Source: Pseudomonas guineae
Lineage (GTDB): Bacteria > Pseudomonadota > Gammaproteobacteria > Pseudomonadales > Pseudomonadaceae
Length of the DNA stretch: 64,000 nucleotides
Direction of reading: 5' to 3'
Assembly (NCBI RefSeq): GCF_900113745.1
Contig: NZ_FOQL01000004.1
Coordinates: 124,001-188,000 of the forward strand
The position numbers and the translations under genes were made by a program. Of the stretch, positions 9,351 through 18,506 are shown in pieces (the first letter of the stretch is position 1; every line of letters starts with the position of its first letter). Below the pieces are notes generated by a model. It made no database searches, was not told where the DNA came from, and saw only the letters and a list, made by a program, of their open reading frames with translations.

Positions 9351-9362
9351 GGACGCGCAGCG

Positions 9363-9830
9363 GTGCGGATTAAACTGATCGCCGTCGGCTCGCGGATGCC
9401 GCGTTGGGTTGAAGACGGCTGGCAAGAATACGCCAAGCGCATGCCCAGCGAGCTGTCCTTAGAGCTCGTGGAGGTTCCGTTGACCACCCGCGGTAAAAAT
9501 GCCGATGTGGCGCGGATGATCCGCCAGGAAGGCGAGGCCATGCTGAGCAAGGTGCAGCCAGGGGAACGGATTGTCACCCTGGAAGTCGAAGGGCGACCTT
9601 GGAGTACCGAGCAACTGGCGGTCGAGCTGGACAAGTGGCGCCTGGATGCACGTACCGTCAACCTCATGGTCGGCGGCCCGGAAGGGCTGGCGCCCGAGGT
9701 GCAGGCGCGCAGTGAGCAGCGCTGGTCGTTGTCGCCGCTGACCCTGCCGCATCCCTTGGTGCGTATTCTGATTGGCGAGCAGATGTACCGCGCCTGGACT
9801 GTGTTGTCCGGCCACCCCTACCACAAATGA
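9363..9830 (+). CDS. rlmH: 23S rRNA pseudouridine-1915 N3-methyltransferase
   Basis: RlmH is a SPOUT-class methyltransferase that modifies pseudouridine 1915 in helix 69 of 23S rRNA on assembled 70S ribosomes. The 155-residue product has the normal length. It contains the AdoMet-binding knot pieces [16 protein letters not shown] and [15 protein letters not shown], and the C-terminal [18 protein letters not shown]. It starts with GTG at 9363, since no in-frame ATG gives the conserved MRIKLIAVG opening. It follows rsfS closely and precedes mrdA. Confidence 0.97.
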   Translation: MRIKLIAVGSRMPRWVEDGWQEYAKRMPSELSLELVEVPLTTRGKNADVARMIRQEGEAMLSKVQPGERIVTLEVEGRPWSTEQLAVELDKWRLDARTVNLMVGGPEGLAPEVQARSEQRWSLSPLTLPHPLVRILIGEQMYRAWTVLSGHPYHK

Positions 9831-9857
9831 TTTCCCACAGATAATCAGCAGCCACCG

Positions 9858-11747
9858 ATGCCGCAGCCTATCCGCCTTAAAGACCACGAGAAAGACGGCC
9901 GCCTGATCCGCAAGCGGGCGGTGGTCGGTGCTGTGTTGGTTTTGCTGCTGACTTCGGTGTTACTGACGCGCCTGTATTACCTGCAAGTGGTGCAGTTCGA
10001 GCACCACACCACCTTGGCGGAAAATAACCGTATTCATGTACAGCCGATTCCGCCGAATCGCGGGCTGATTTATGACCGTAACGGCGTGATCATCGCCGAC
10101 AACCGACCTAGTTTCAGCCTGACCCTGACCCGCGAACGTGCCGGTGATTGGACGCAGGTGCTCGATGTAATAGTCGAGGTGCTGGAGTTGGGCCCGGATG
10201 AACGCGTGCTGTTCGAGCGGCGTGTGCGTCAGGGGCGGCGGCCTTTCGAACCGGTGCCGGTGCTGTTTGAGCTAAGCGAAGAGCAGATCGCTCGCGTGGC
10301 GGTTAACCAGTTCCGTTTGCCGGGGGTCGAGGTCGCTGCGCAATTGGTGCGCCATTATCCACTGGGCGAGCATTTCGCCCACTCGGTTGGCTATGTCGGG
10401 CGGATTAACGAGAAAGAGCTGAAAACGCTCGACCCGGTGTCCTACAGTGGCACTCACCATATCGGTAAGACCGGTATCGAGCGCTTCTACGAAGACGAGC
10501 TGCACGGCGAGGTGGGGTACGAGGAAGTCGAGACTAACGCCCGCGGCCGTGTGTTGCGCGTGCTCAAGCGCACTGATCCGACCCCCGGCAAGGACATTGT
10601 GCTGAGCCTGGATATCCGCTTGCAGGAGGCCGCCGAGGCCGCTCTGGCGGGGCGACGCGGTGCGATTGTGGCGATTCAGCCGCAAACCGGCGAGGTGCTG
10701 GCGATGGTCAGTCAGCCGAGTTTCGATCCTAATCCGTTTGTGACGGGCATCGGTTTCAAGGCCTATGCCGATTTGCGCGACTCGATTGATCGGCCGCTGT
10801 ACAACCGTGTCTTGCGCGGTCTTTATCCGCCAGGCTCAACGATCAAGCCGATGGTCGCGGTGTCTGGCCTGGACTCAGGCGTGGTAACCGCGCAGACGCG
10901 GGTATTCGACCCGGGTTATTACCAACTACCCAATTTGCAGCATAAGTACCGTAACTGGAATCGCAGTGGTGATGGTTGGGTCGACATGGATCTGGCCATC
11001 TCGCGCTCCAACGACACCTACTTCTACTCGTTGGCGCACAAGATGGGCATCGACCGCCTGCATGACTACATGAGCCGTTTCGGTCTGGGTCAGCGTGTGT
11101 CGCTGGACATGTTTGAAGAAACCGCCGGCTTGATGCCTTCGCGTGACTGGAAGCGCGCGCGCTACCGTCAGGCCTGGTATCCGGGCGAGACGCTGATCTT
11201 GGGCATTGGGCAGGGTTATATGCAGACCACCCCGCTGCAACTGGCGCAGGCCACCACGCTGATGGCGACGCGTGGCAAGTGGATTCGTCCGCACTTGGCC
11301 AAGAGTATTCAGGGGCGCGTACCTGTCGACCCTAATCCGCTGCCGGATATCGTCCTGCGTGATCCGAAATTCTGGGATAACGGCCGCCACGGCATGGAGC
11401 AGGTGATGCACGGCCCGCGTGGTACCGCGCGTAAGGTTGGTGATGCGGCGCTGTATAGGATTGCCGGCAAAAGCGGTACTGCCCAGGTGGTGGCGATCAA
11501 GCAAGGCGAGAAGTACGACCGCAGCAAGGTGGCCGAGCGTCATCGCGACCATGCCTTGTTCGTAGCGTTTGCCCCTGTTGATAACCCGCAAATCGCCGTG
11601 TCGGTGATGGTGGAAAACGGTGAGTCAGGCTCCGGGGTTGCCGCACCCGTGGTCAAGCAGGTGATTGATGCCTGGCTGCTGGATGAGAACGGTCAGTTGA
11701 AAGCCGAATATGCTCCGCCCGTGGCGGCTGAGGTTAGCGCGCCATGA
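9858..11747 (+). CDS. mrdA: Penicillin-binding protein 2 (elongasome transpeptidase)
   Basis: PBP2 cross-links peptidoglycan during cell elongation and works with RodA and MreBCD. The 629-residue product has a short cytoplasmic tail, one membrane helix at about residues 23-40, a dimerisation/pedestal region, and a transpeptidase domain. The active-site motifs are all present: SxxK as PPGSTIKPM with the nucleophile near Ser327, SxN as SRSNDTYFY, and KSGTAQVV. The stop codon overlaps the rodA start (ATGA at 11744-11747), fixing a 1:1 coupled pair. In pseudomonads the gene is also called pbpA. Confidence 0.97.
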   Translation: MPQPIRLKDHEKDGRLIRKRAVVGAVLVLLLTSVLLTRLYYLQVVQFEHHTTLAENNRIHVQPIPPNRGLIYDRNGVIIADNRPSFSLTLTRERAGDWTQVLDVIVEVLELGPDERVLFERRVRQGRRPFEPVPVLFELSEEQIARVAVNQFRLPGVEVAAQLVRHYPLGEHFAHSVGYVGRINEKELKTLDPVSYSGTHHIGKTGIERFYEDELHGEVGYEEVETNARGRVLRVLKRTDPTPGKDIVLSLDIRLQEAAEAALAGRRGAIVAIQPQTGEVLAMVSQPSFDPNPFVTGIGFKAYADLRDSIDRPLYNRVLRGLYPPGSTIKPMVAVSGLDSGVVTAQTRVFDPGYYQLPNLQHKYRNWNRSGDGWVDMDLAISRSNDTYFYSLAHKMGIDRLHDYMSRFGLGQRVSLDMFEETAGLMPSRDWKRARYRQAWYPGETLILGIGQGYMQTTPLQLAQATTLMATRGKWIRPHLAKSIQGRVPVDPNPLPDIVLRDPKFWDNGRHGMEQVMHGPRGTARKVGDAALYRIAGKSGTAQVVAIKQGEKYDRSKVAERHRDHALFVAFAPVDNPQIAVSVMVENGESGSGVAAPVVKQVIDAWLLDENGQLKAEYAPPVAAEVSAP

Positions 11748-12889
11748 GTAATAGTTTCGATCGGAATCTATCCACGGATGACTTATTGCGCCGTCGTGCC
11801 TCCTTGCTGCAAAGGCTGCATATCGACGGCATCCTGCTGCTGCTGCTGTTGACGCTGGCAACGGGCAGCCTGTTTATTCTGTATTCCGCCAGCGGTAAGA
11901 ACATCGAGATGCTGATCAAACAGGCCAGCTCCTTCGGTATTGGTCTGGTCGGCATGTTTATCATTGCTCAGCTTGAGCCGCGCTTTATGGCGCGCTGGGT
12001 GCCACTGGCTTATGTCGGCGGCGTTGCCTTGTTGGTGGTGGTGGATGTCATGGGTCACAACGCTATGGGAGCCACACGCTGGATCAATATCCCCGGGGTC
12101 ATTCGCTTCCAGCCCTCGGAGTTTATGAAGATCATCATGCCTGCGACCATCGCTTGGTACCTCTCCAGCCGCAGCCTGCCGCCGCGGCTAAAACATATCT
12201 GTATCAGCCTGGCGATGATCATTGTGCCGTTTGTGCTGATCATGCTGCAGCCGGACCTCGGTACATCATTGCTGATCATCGCCTCTGGTGGCTTTGTATT
12301 GTTTATCGCTGGGCTGCAGTGGCGCTGGGTGATTGGTGCGGTGGCTGCCGTGGTGCCGATAGCCATAGGCATGTGGCTATTTGTCATGCGTGAGTATCAG
12401 AAGCAGCGGGTGCTGACCTTCCTCAACCCGGAAAGCGATCCGCTAGGCAGTGGCTGGAACATCATCCAATCCAAGGCCGCTATCGGCTCAGGCGGTGTGT
12501 TGGGTAAGGGCTGGCTGCAAGGCACTCAGTCGCACCTGGATTTTCTCCCGGAAAGCCACACAGACTTCATTATTGCGGTGCTAGCCGAGGAATTCGGCCT
12601 GGTTGGCGTGTGTTTGTTACTGCTGGTGTACATGCTGTTGATCGCGCGCGGCCTGGTGATTACCGTGCAAGCGCAGACGCTGTTCGGTAAGCTTCTCGCC
12701 GGTGCGCTGACCATGACGTTCTTCGTTTATGTCTTCGTCAATATCGGTATGGTCAGCGGTTTGTTGCCGGTGGTGGGGGTGCCGCTGCCGTTTATCAGCT
12801 ACGGCGGCACTTCGTTGATTACGCTACTCGCAGGATTTGGGATTTTGATGTCGATCCACACTCACCGTAAGTGGATGACACAGGTTTGA
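11744..12889 (+). CDS. rodA: Peptidoglycan glycosyltransferase RodA (SEDS family)
   Basis: RodA polymerises lipid II into glycan strands in the inner membrane during rod-shaped growth, paired with PBP2. The 381-residue product has about ten membrane helices and the SEDS signatures FMARWVPLAY, RWINIPGVIRFQPSEFMK and LPFISYGGTSLI near the C-terminus. The N-terminal 25 residues are soluble. It is translated from an ATG overlapping the mrdA stop and is followed after 8 bases by the mltB-type gene, so a single elongation/cleavage operon is likely. The symbol mrdB is also used. Confidence 0.97.
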   Translation: MSNSFDRNLSTDDLLRRRASLLQRLHIDGILLLLLLTLATGSLFILYSASGKNIEMLIKQASSFGIGLVGMFIIAQLEPRFMARWVPLAYVGGVALLVVVDVMGHNAMGATRWINIPGVIRFQPSEFMKIIMPATIAWYLSSRSLPPRLKHICISLAMIIVPFVLIMLQPDLGTSLLIIASGGFVLFIAGLQWRWVIGAVAAVVPIAIGMWLFVMREYQKQRVLTFLNPESDPLGSGWNIIQSKAAIGSGGVLGKGWLQGTQSHLDFLPESHTDFIIAVLAEEFGLVGVCLLLLVYMLLIARGLVITVQAQTLFGKLLAGALTMTFFVYVFVNIGMVSGLLPVVGVPLPFISYGGTSLITLLAGFGILMSIHTHRKWMTQV

Positions 12890-12897
12890 TTGGGATT

Positions 12898-13917
12898 ATG
12901 AATTCAATGCAAAACGCACGTGGATGGATGGTACGTACTGCACCTTGGCTGGCGTTCGCCGGGGTGTGCGGAATGGTTCAGCCCGTGCTGGCCGGGGATT
13001 ATCAGCAGTCGCCTCAGGTGACTGAATTCGTCGGCGAAATGACTCGCGACTATGGCTTTGCCGGCGAGCAGCTGGTTGGGATGTTTGCCGAGGTCGAGCG
13101 TAAGCAGGCCATTCTCGACGCCATTTCGCGTCCGGCGGAGAAGGTCAAGCAGTGGAAAGACTACCGGCCGATCTTTATCACCGATGCGCGCATCAACAAA
13201 GGGGTCGAATTTTGGAAGCAGCATGAAGCCACCCTGGCTCGCGCTGAAGCAGAGTACGGCGTATCGGCCCAAGTGATTGTGGCGATCATCGGTGTGGAAA
13301 CCTCTTACGGCGGTAACACTGGTAGCTATCGGGTGATGGATGCGCTGTCGACCCTGGCCTTTGATTATCCGCCGCGTGCGCCATTCTTTCGCAAGGAGCT
13401 GCGTGAGTTCCTCTTGCTGACTCGTGAAGAGCAGGTTGAACCACTGAGCCTGAAGGGCTCTTACGCCGGCGCCATGGGTTTGCCACAGTTTATGCCGAGC
13501 AGCTTCCGCGCCTACGCCGTGGACTTTGACGGTGACGGCCATATCAACATCTGGACCAACCCGGTGGACGCCATCGGCAGCGTAGCCAGTTATTTCAAGC
13601 GTCACGGCTGGCAGCCCGGGCAGCCGGTGGTCAGCGCCGCCACCGTTACGGGGGCACAAGCTGAACAGGGTCTGACTGTGGGCCTTGATCCGGTGAAGAC
13701 TGCCGCTGAATTGCGTGCTCTGGGTTGGGCGAGTGCCAATCCGCTGGCGGACGAATTGCCAGTCACCGCCTTCCGTCTGGAAGGTGCCGAGGGTGCAGAG
13801 CACTGGCTGGGCTTGCCTAACTTTTTTGTGATCACCCGCTACAATCGCAGCGTGATGTATGCCATGGCGGTCAATCAGCTGGCCGAGTTGCTGGTTGAGG
13901 AACGGGGTAAGAATTGA
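12898..13917 (+). CDS. mltB: Soluble lytic murein transglycosylase B (SltB1/MltB family)
   Basis: Enzymes of this family cleave the glycan backbone of peptidoglycan to leave 1,6-anhydro ends in the periplasm. The 339-residue protein has a cleavable signal ending near VLAG rather than a lipobox, so it should be soluble, unlike E. coli MltB. The catalytic glutamate is Glu134 in GVETSYGG, and SYAGAMGLPQFMPSSFRAYAVDFD follows, as in all MltB members. I chose the ATG at 12898; one at 12907 is also possible. From memory it corresponds to P. aeruginosa SltB1. A second family member is encoded at 18507-19790. Confidence 0.93.
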   Translation: MNSMQNARGWMVRTAPWLAFAGVCGMVQPVLAGDYQQSPQVTEFVGEMTRDYGFAGEQLVGMFAEVERKQAILDAISRPAEKVKQWKDYRPIFITDARINKGVEFWKQHEATLARAEAEYGVSAQVIVAIIGVETSYGGNTGSYRVMDALSTLAFDYPPRAPFFRKELREFLLLTREEQVEPLSLKGSYAGAMGLPQFMPSSFRAYAVDFDGDGHINIWTNPVDAIGSVASYFKRHGWQPGQPVVSAATVTGAQAEQGLTVGLDPVKTAAELRALGWASANPLADELPVTAFRLEGAEGAEHWLGLPNFFVITRYNRSVMYAMAVNQLAELLVEERGKN

Positions 13918-14921
13918 TGGTGCGTTTACCTTTAAAAATGGCTGCGTATGGCAGCTTGGTACTGCTGTTGGCCAGCTGCTCGTCCAGCCGAGCGCCGCAG
14001 CCGGTAGCACCGGTGCAGCCGGGCGCATCGATTTCCGGTCCAGATGACTTTAACCGTCCACACAAGGACGGCGCGCCTTGGTGGGACGTTGACGTCTCGA
14101 GAATTCCCGACGCCGTGCCGATGCCGCACTACGGTGCGGTCAAAGCCAGCCCTTACACGGTATTCGGCAAACAGTACTATCCGATCCCCGATGCCCGGCG
14201 CTATCAGGCTGTGGGGCCGGCGTCTTGGTACGGCACTAAATTTCACGGCCAGGCTACTGCTAACGGTGAAACCTACGATCTGTACGGCATGACCGCAGCG
14301 CATAAAACTCTGCCGCTGCCCAGCTACGTGCGGGTGACTAACTTGGATAACGGCAAGAGCGCGATTTTGCGGGTTAATGACCGTGGGCCGTTCTATTCCG
14401 ACCGGATTATCGACCTGTCTTTTGCGGCGGCGAAGAAGCTCGGTTACGCCGAAAGCGGCACCGCGCGGGTTAAGGTTGAAGGTATTGATCCGCAAGAATG
14501 GTGGGCTCAGCAGGGCCGTCCGGTGCCCATGGTGCTGGCAGCGCCGCAGCAGGTGGCCCAGGTTAAAACCACGCCGCAGCCCGTAGCCCAACCGTTCGAA
14601 CAATATTCGCCGCCACCGCAGCAGCATGCCTCCGCGGTACTACCTGTGCAGATTGACGCAAAAAAAAACGCTTCAGTCGCAGCCTCTGGCCTGTATCTCC
14701 AGGTGGGAGCCTTCGCCAATCCGGACGCTGCGGAGCTACTCCGCTCGAAGCTGAGCGAAACAGTGGCTGCGCCGGTGTTCGTCAGCTCAGTGGTGCGCAA
14801 CCAACAGATACTGCACCGCGTACGTCTGGGGCCGGTGAGCAACCAGAGCGAGGCTGAGCAACTGCAAGACAGTGTGCGCCTGGCCAATCTAGGCGAGCCA
14901 ACTCTGGTCAAAGCAGACTGA
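13917..14921 (+). CDS. rlpA: Septal-ring lytic transglycosylase RlpA (lipoprotein with SPOR domain)
   Basis: RlpA cleaves denuded glycan strands, those lacking stem peptides, at the division septum. The 334-residue lipoprotein has a signal ending LLASC, a double-psi beta-barrel domain at about residues 100-190 with ASWYGTKFHG and RVNDRGPFYSDRIIDLS, a proline/glutamine-rich linker, and a C-terminal SPOR domain (LYLQVGAFANPDAAELL) that binds denuded glycan. The ATG at 13917 overlaps the mltB stop codon. An A9 run at 14660-14668 lies in the linker just before the SPOR domain (see findings). Confidence 0.95.
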   Translation: MVRLPLKMAAYGSLVLLLASCSSSRAPQPVAPVQPGASISGPDDFNRPHKDGAPWWDVDVSRIPDAVPMPHYGAVKASPYTVFGKQYYPIPDARRYQAVGPASWYGTKFHGQATANGETYDLYGMTAAHKTLPLPSYVRVTNLDNGKSAILRVNDRGPFYSDRIIDLSFAAAKKLGYAESGTARVKVEGIDPQEWWAQQGRPVPMVLAAPQQVAQVKTTPQPVAQPFEQYSPPPQQHASAVLPVQIDAKKNASVAASGLYLQVGAFANPDAAELLRSKLSETVAAPVFVSSVVRNQQILHRVRLGPVSNQSEAEQLQDSVRLANLGEPTLVKAD

Positions 14922-15042
14922 CGGGGCACTTATGGTTTTTTTGCGGGACTAAACAAACACCCCCGGCCGGTCAGCCGCTGGACTGGGGTAAGCAACTTAT
15001 GCCCACTGGGCCTGTTCGACCATCAGCAATCTAGAGAGACGG

Positions 15043-16218
15043 ATGAATATCACCAGCTTTGCGCAACGCGTTTTCCTTTCACTTTGCCTGTTCAGCGCAC
15101 CGACAGTCTGGGCCAATCAACCTGCTATTCCCTCCGCGCCACAGTTAGCGGCCAAGTCCTATGTGCTGCTGGATGCTGCCAGCGGCAAGGTGCTGGTGGA
15201 AAACAACGGCGACCAGCGTTTGCCCCCGGCTAGCCTGACCAAACTGATGACGGCCTACATCGCCACCCTGGAAATTCGCAAGGGCAAGATCGGCCAGCAA
15301 GACATGGTGCCGGTTAGCGAGCACGCCTGGCGCACCGGCGGTGCGGCCTCTGGTGGTTCGACCATGTTCCTGCCCTTGAACAGCCAGGCGAGCGTGGATG
15401 ACCTGCTGCACGGGGTGATTATCCAGTCCGGTAACGACGCCAGTATTGCCCTGGCTGAATACATTGCCGGCAGTGAGGATGCCTTCGCCGATATGATGAA
15501 CGAAGCAGCTGCGCGTCTGGGCATGAGCAACAGCCACTTTATGAATGCCACCGGTCTGCCGAATCCGGAGCATTACTCCAGCGCTCACGACATGGCCATT
15601 CTGGCCCGTGCCATCATCAATGAAGATCAGGAACACTACGCCATCTATGCGCAGAAAGAGTTCCTCTGGAACAACATCAAGCAGGGTAATCGCAACCTGC
15701 TGCTGTGGCGCGACAAGACCGTCGATGGCCTGAAAACCGGCCATACCGATGAAGCAGGCTACTGCCTAGTGGCTTCGGCTGTGCGTGATGGTGCGCGCAT
15801 GATTACCTCGGTGTTCGGCACCGTTAGCGAGTCGGCCCGTGCGGCGGAAACGCAGAAGCTGCTGACCTACGGTTTCCGCTTCTTCGAGACCCGCAGCTTT
15901 TACAAAAAAGGCCAGGAGCTGGCACAGGCACAGGTTTGGAAAGGTGCTTCGCGTCAGGTTAAAGCCGGTTTGGCCAATGACCTCACCTTAACCCTGCCAA
16001 AGGGCCAGCTGGATAAACTGCAGGCTGGCATGGTCATTAATCCGCAACTTACTGCGCCTATTGCTCAAGGTGATGTGATCGGCACGGTCCAGGTAAAACT
16101 GGGCGAGGAGTTGGTACACAGCGCTGACTTGATTGCCCTTGAGGCCGTCGAGGAAGGCAGTTTCTTCCGCCGTTTGTGGGACAGCATCAGCTTGTTCTTC
16201 TTCGGTTTATTCAACTGA
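15043..16218 (+). CDS. dacC: D-alanyl-D-alanine carboxypeptidase (PBP5/6 family)
   Basis: This low-molecular-weight penicillin-binding protein trims the terminal D-Ala from peptidoglycan stem peptides in the periplasm. The 391-residue precursor has a signal peptide cleaved after VWA (residue 24), the nucleophile motif PASLTKLM (Ser64, Lys67), QSGNDAS, and LKTGHTDEAG. A beta-rich second domain is followed by a C-terminal amphipathic helix (FFRRLWDSISLFFFGLF) that anchors it to the inner membrane. A 121-base gap separates it from rlpA; no clear promoter or terminator stands out there. Whether it is best called dacA or dacC is a naming matter. Confidence 0.95.
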   Translation: MNITSFAQRVFLSLCLFSAPTVWANQPAIPSAPQLAAKSYVLLDAASGKVLVENNGDQRLPPASLTKLMTAYIATLEIRKGKIGQQDMVPVSEHAWRTGGAASGGSTMFLPLNSQASVDDLLHGVIIQSGNDASIALAEYIAGSEDAFADMMNEAAARLGMSNSHFMNATGLPNPEHYSSAHDMAILARAIINEDQEHYAIYAQKEFLWNNIKQGNRNLLLWRDKTVDGLKTGHTDEAGYCLVASAVRDGARMITSVFGTVSESARAAETQKLLTYGFRFFETRSFYKKGQELAQAQVWKGASRQVKAGLANDLTLTLPKGQLDKLQAGMVINPQLTAPIAQGDVIGTVQVKLGEELVHSADLIALEAVEEGSFFRRLWDSISLFFFGLFN

Positions 16219-16291
16219 TATCGTGACCAGCACGCCCTTGCCGAACCGTAAGGGCGCTGTTGTTGCCACGGCTTACGAGGCCGTTACCGCC

Positions 16292-16567
16292 ATGAGTCAA
16301 CCTGACGTTAAATCGCATAAAATCGAATTTCCCTGCGCCGATTACCCGATCAAGGTGGTTGGCGATAGCGGCGACAGTTACAAAGACACGGTGATCGAGG
16401 TCCTAAGCAAGCATGCCAAGGTCGATCTCAGTACGCTGGCCGAGCGCCAGAGCAGTAATGGCAAGTACACCACGGTGCAGCTGCATATCGAGGCCACCGG
16501 TGAAGATCAGCTGCGCGATATCAACAGTGCTTTGCGTGCGACCGGTATTGTGCACATGGTGCTGTGA
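16292..16567 (+). CDS. YbeD/DUF493 family protein
   Basis: The 91-residue product is a small ACT-like domain protein of the YbeD (UPF0250/DUF493) family: [15 protein letters not shown] at the front and [21 protein letters not shown] later. Its role is not established; in many proteobacteria it sits directly before lipB, as here, which hints at a link to lipoate metabolism by context only. I used the ATG at 16292. A GTG at 16223 in the same frame would add 23 residues with no family similarity. The stop overlaps the lipB start. Confidence 0.92.
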   Translation: MSQPDVKSHKIEFPCADYPIKVVGDSGDSYKDTVIEVLSKHAKVDLSTLAERQSSNGKYTTVQLHIEATGEDQLRDINSALRATGIVHMVL

Positions 16568-17220
16568 TGAGTCTGCCGCTTGGCTTTCGCGAGCTAGGAC
16601 AGGTTGAATACGAGCCGACCTGGCATGCCATGCAGCGCTTTACCGATACACGCGGCGTGGATACGCCTGACGAAATCTGGCTGCTCGAGCATGCCCCGGT
16701 GTTTACCCAGGGCCAGGCTGGTAAGGCCGAGCATGTGCTGTTTCCGGGTGATATTCCGGTAGTGCAGGTCGACCGGGGAGGTCAGGTGACGTACCACGGG
16801 CCGGGCCAGCTGGTGGCTTACCTGCTGCTGGATGTGCGCCGCAGCGGTATTGGGGTGCGTGAACTGGTCAGCCGCATGGAGCGCTGCTTGATTGAGCTAC
16901 TGGCCAGCTACGGTGTCAGCGCCAATGCCAAGCCAGACGCCCCTGGGGTGTATGTCGATGGCGCGAAGATCGCTTCTTTGGGGCTGCGGATTCGTAACGG
17001 CCGCTCTTTTCATGGCCTGGCGCTGAATGTGGACATGGACTTGCAGCCCTTCCAGCGCATCAACCCGTGCGGCTATGCCGGCATGGCCATGACCCAGCTT
17101 GCTGATCAGGCAGTGTCGCCAATAGTCTTTGCTGAGGTCAGTGCGCGGTTACGTGAGCAGCTGAGCAAGCACCTCGACTATGCGCAGCAGCAAAGCCTGG
17201 CAGGCGTAATCGACAGTTAG
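16567..17220 (+). CDS. lipB: Octanoyl-[ACP]:protein octanoyltransferase
   Basis: LipB moves octanoate from acyl carrier protein to lipoyl domains, the first step of making protein-bound lipoate. The 217-residue product has [16 protein letters not shown] at residues 70-85, [11 protein letters not shown] with Lys134, and INPCGYAGM with catalytic Cys168, the Cys/Lys pair of the family. The ATG overlaps the stop of the YbeD-like gene (TGATG). It converges on lipA across a shared terminator, so the two enzymes acting in sequence are expressed from opposite strands. Confidence 0.97.
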   Translation: MSLPLGFRELGQVEYEPTWHAMQRFTDTRGVDTPDEIWLLEHAPVFTQGQAGKAEHVLFPGDIPVVQVDRGGQVTYHGPGQLVAYLLLDVRRSGIGVRELVSRMERCLIELLASYGVSANAKPDAPGVYVDGAKIASLGLRIRNGRSFHGLALNVDMDLQPFQRINPCGYAGMAMTQLADQAVSPIVFAEVSARLREQLSKHLDYAQQQSLAGVIDS

Positions 17221-17237
17221 ATATCGGCAAAATATGA

Positions 17238-17275
17238 AAACGCCTGACCCCAGGTAAAGCCAGGGTCAGGCGTTT
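17238..17275. terminator. Bidirectional terminator between lipB and lipA
   Basis: A perfect 13-bp inverted repeat (AAACGCCTGACCC, 12-base loop, GGGTCAGGCGTTT) lies between the convergent stop codons. The A run on one arm and the T run on the other allow it to end transcripts from both sides. Confidence 0.9.
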
Positions 17276-17288
17276 CTAAATGGCTCGA

Positions 17289-18341
17289 TTAATTTAAATT
17301 CAGGGTCGGAATCAGGCTGTTGTCGAGCGGCTGACCGGGAACGGGAACAGGTGCCGCCAGGCCTAGGTTGTTCTTCTCGAAGACCTTATCGGCACGGTAG
17401 CTGGAGCGTACCAGTGGGCCGGCCGCAACTTCCATAAAGCCTTTTTCTAGGCCGAGCTCGCGGAAGTGATTGAATGCTTCCGGGCTAACCCAGCGCTGCA
17501 CGGGTAGGTGGTTACGCGTCGGCTGCAGGTATTGACCGAGTGTGAGGATGTCCACGCCGATAGCGCGCAGGTCATCCATGGTTTCGAGAATTTCCTCATC
17601 GGTCTCGCCGAGGCCGAGCATCAGGCTGGTTTTGGTCAGCACATCCGGGCGGTGGCGTTTGGCGTGTTCAAGCACGCGCAAGGTCTTCTCGTAGCCCGCG
17701 CGTGGGTCGCGCACGTCATGGGTCAGGCGCTTGACGGTCTCGACGTTCTGCGCGAAGACCTCAAGGCCAGAGTCCACCACACGCTCAATGGCTTGCAGGT
17801 CACCATCGAAATCAGGCGTCAGGGCTTCCACCACCACATGTGGGGTGCGTTCCTTGATCGCGCGCACGCTAGCGGCGTAGTGCGCCGCGCCGCCGTCATC
17901 CAGGTCGTCGCGATCCACCGAGGTCAGCACGATATAGCGCAGGGCCATCAGCTCAACTGACTTGGCGGTATTTTGCGGCTCTTCCAGATCAAGCCAGCCG
18001 TTAGGGTTGCCGGTGTCCACCGCGCAGAAGCGACAGGCGCGGGTACACACCGAGCCCATTAACATGATGGTGGCGGTGCCGTTGGACCAGCATTCGCCCA
18101 TATTTGGGCAATGGGATTCCTGACACACCGTGCTCAGGCGGTGTTCGCTGACGTTGCGTTTGACGGCTTCGAAGCGGCTGCCGCCAGGTGCCTTGACCCG
18201 CAGCCACTTGGGCTTGGGCTCAAACTTCTGGGGTTCGCTTGAGGCGCGGCGCTTCTGCCCGTCCTTGATCGCAGTGATGCCTTGAGTGGTGCGAAATTTT
18301 TCGCCGCTGGCAACGGGTTTTGGCGGGGAGGTATCGGACAT
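17289..18341 (-). CDS. lipA: Lipoyl synthase (radical SAM)
   Basis: LipA inserts two sulfur atoms into octanoyl groups on lipoyl domains. The 350-residue product holds both iron-sulfur cluster motifs: the auxiliary cluster CX4CX5C at Cys73, Cys78 and Cys84, and the radical-SAM CX3CX2C at Cys99, Cys103 and Cys106. The C-terminal [12 protein letters not shown] segment carries the serine that ligates the auxiliary cluster. The ATG at 18341 is preferred over an in-frame TTG two codons earlier. A short GGCGGC/GCCGCC hairpin (18378-18394) sits in the leader. Confidence 0.97.
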   Translation of the reverse strand: MSDTSPPKPVASGEKFRTTQGITAIKDGQKRRASSEPQKFEPKPKWLRVKAPGGSRFEAVKRNVSEHRLSTVCQESHCPNMGECWSNGTATIMLMGSVCTRACRFCAVDTGNPNGWLDLEEPQNTAKSVELMALRYIVLTSVDRDDLDDGGAAHYAASVRAIKERTPHVVVEALTPDFDGDLQAIERVVDSGLEVFAQNVETVKRLTHDVRDPRAGYEKTLRVLEHAKRHRPDVLTKTSLMLGLGETDEEILETMDDLRAIGVDILTLGQYLQPTRNHLPVQRWVSPEAFNHFRELGLEKGFMEVAAGPLVRSSYRADKVFEKNNLGLAAPVPVPGQPLDNSLIPTLNLN

Positions 18342-18506
18342 CGGCAATTGGGCTCCGCTAGAGGCTCCGGGGGACGAGGCGGCTTTTCGCCGCCGCGCAG
18401 TCTACCATAAGAGCTGACCGTGCAGTCAGTCGGGTGCCCTGTGTTCACGCGACTAGCAGCCTAGTCATTTCGTCCAAGCGATCGCGTAAAAGGGTTATGC
18501 GCTCAG

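Noticed and set aside
12904..14028. 374-codon frame opposite mltB and rlpA
   Set aside because: It spans two known genes on the other strand and has no similarity that I can recognise.
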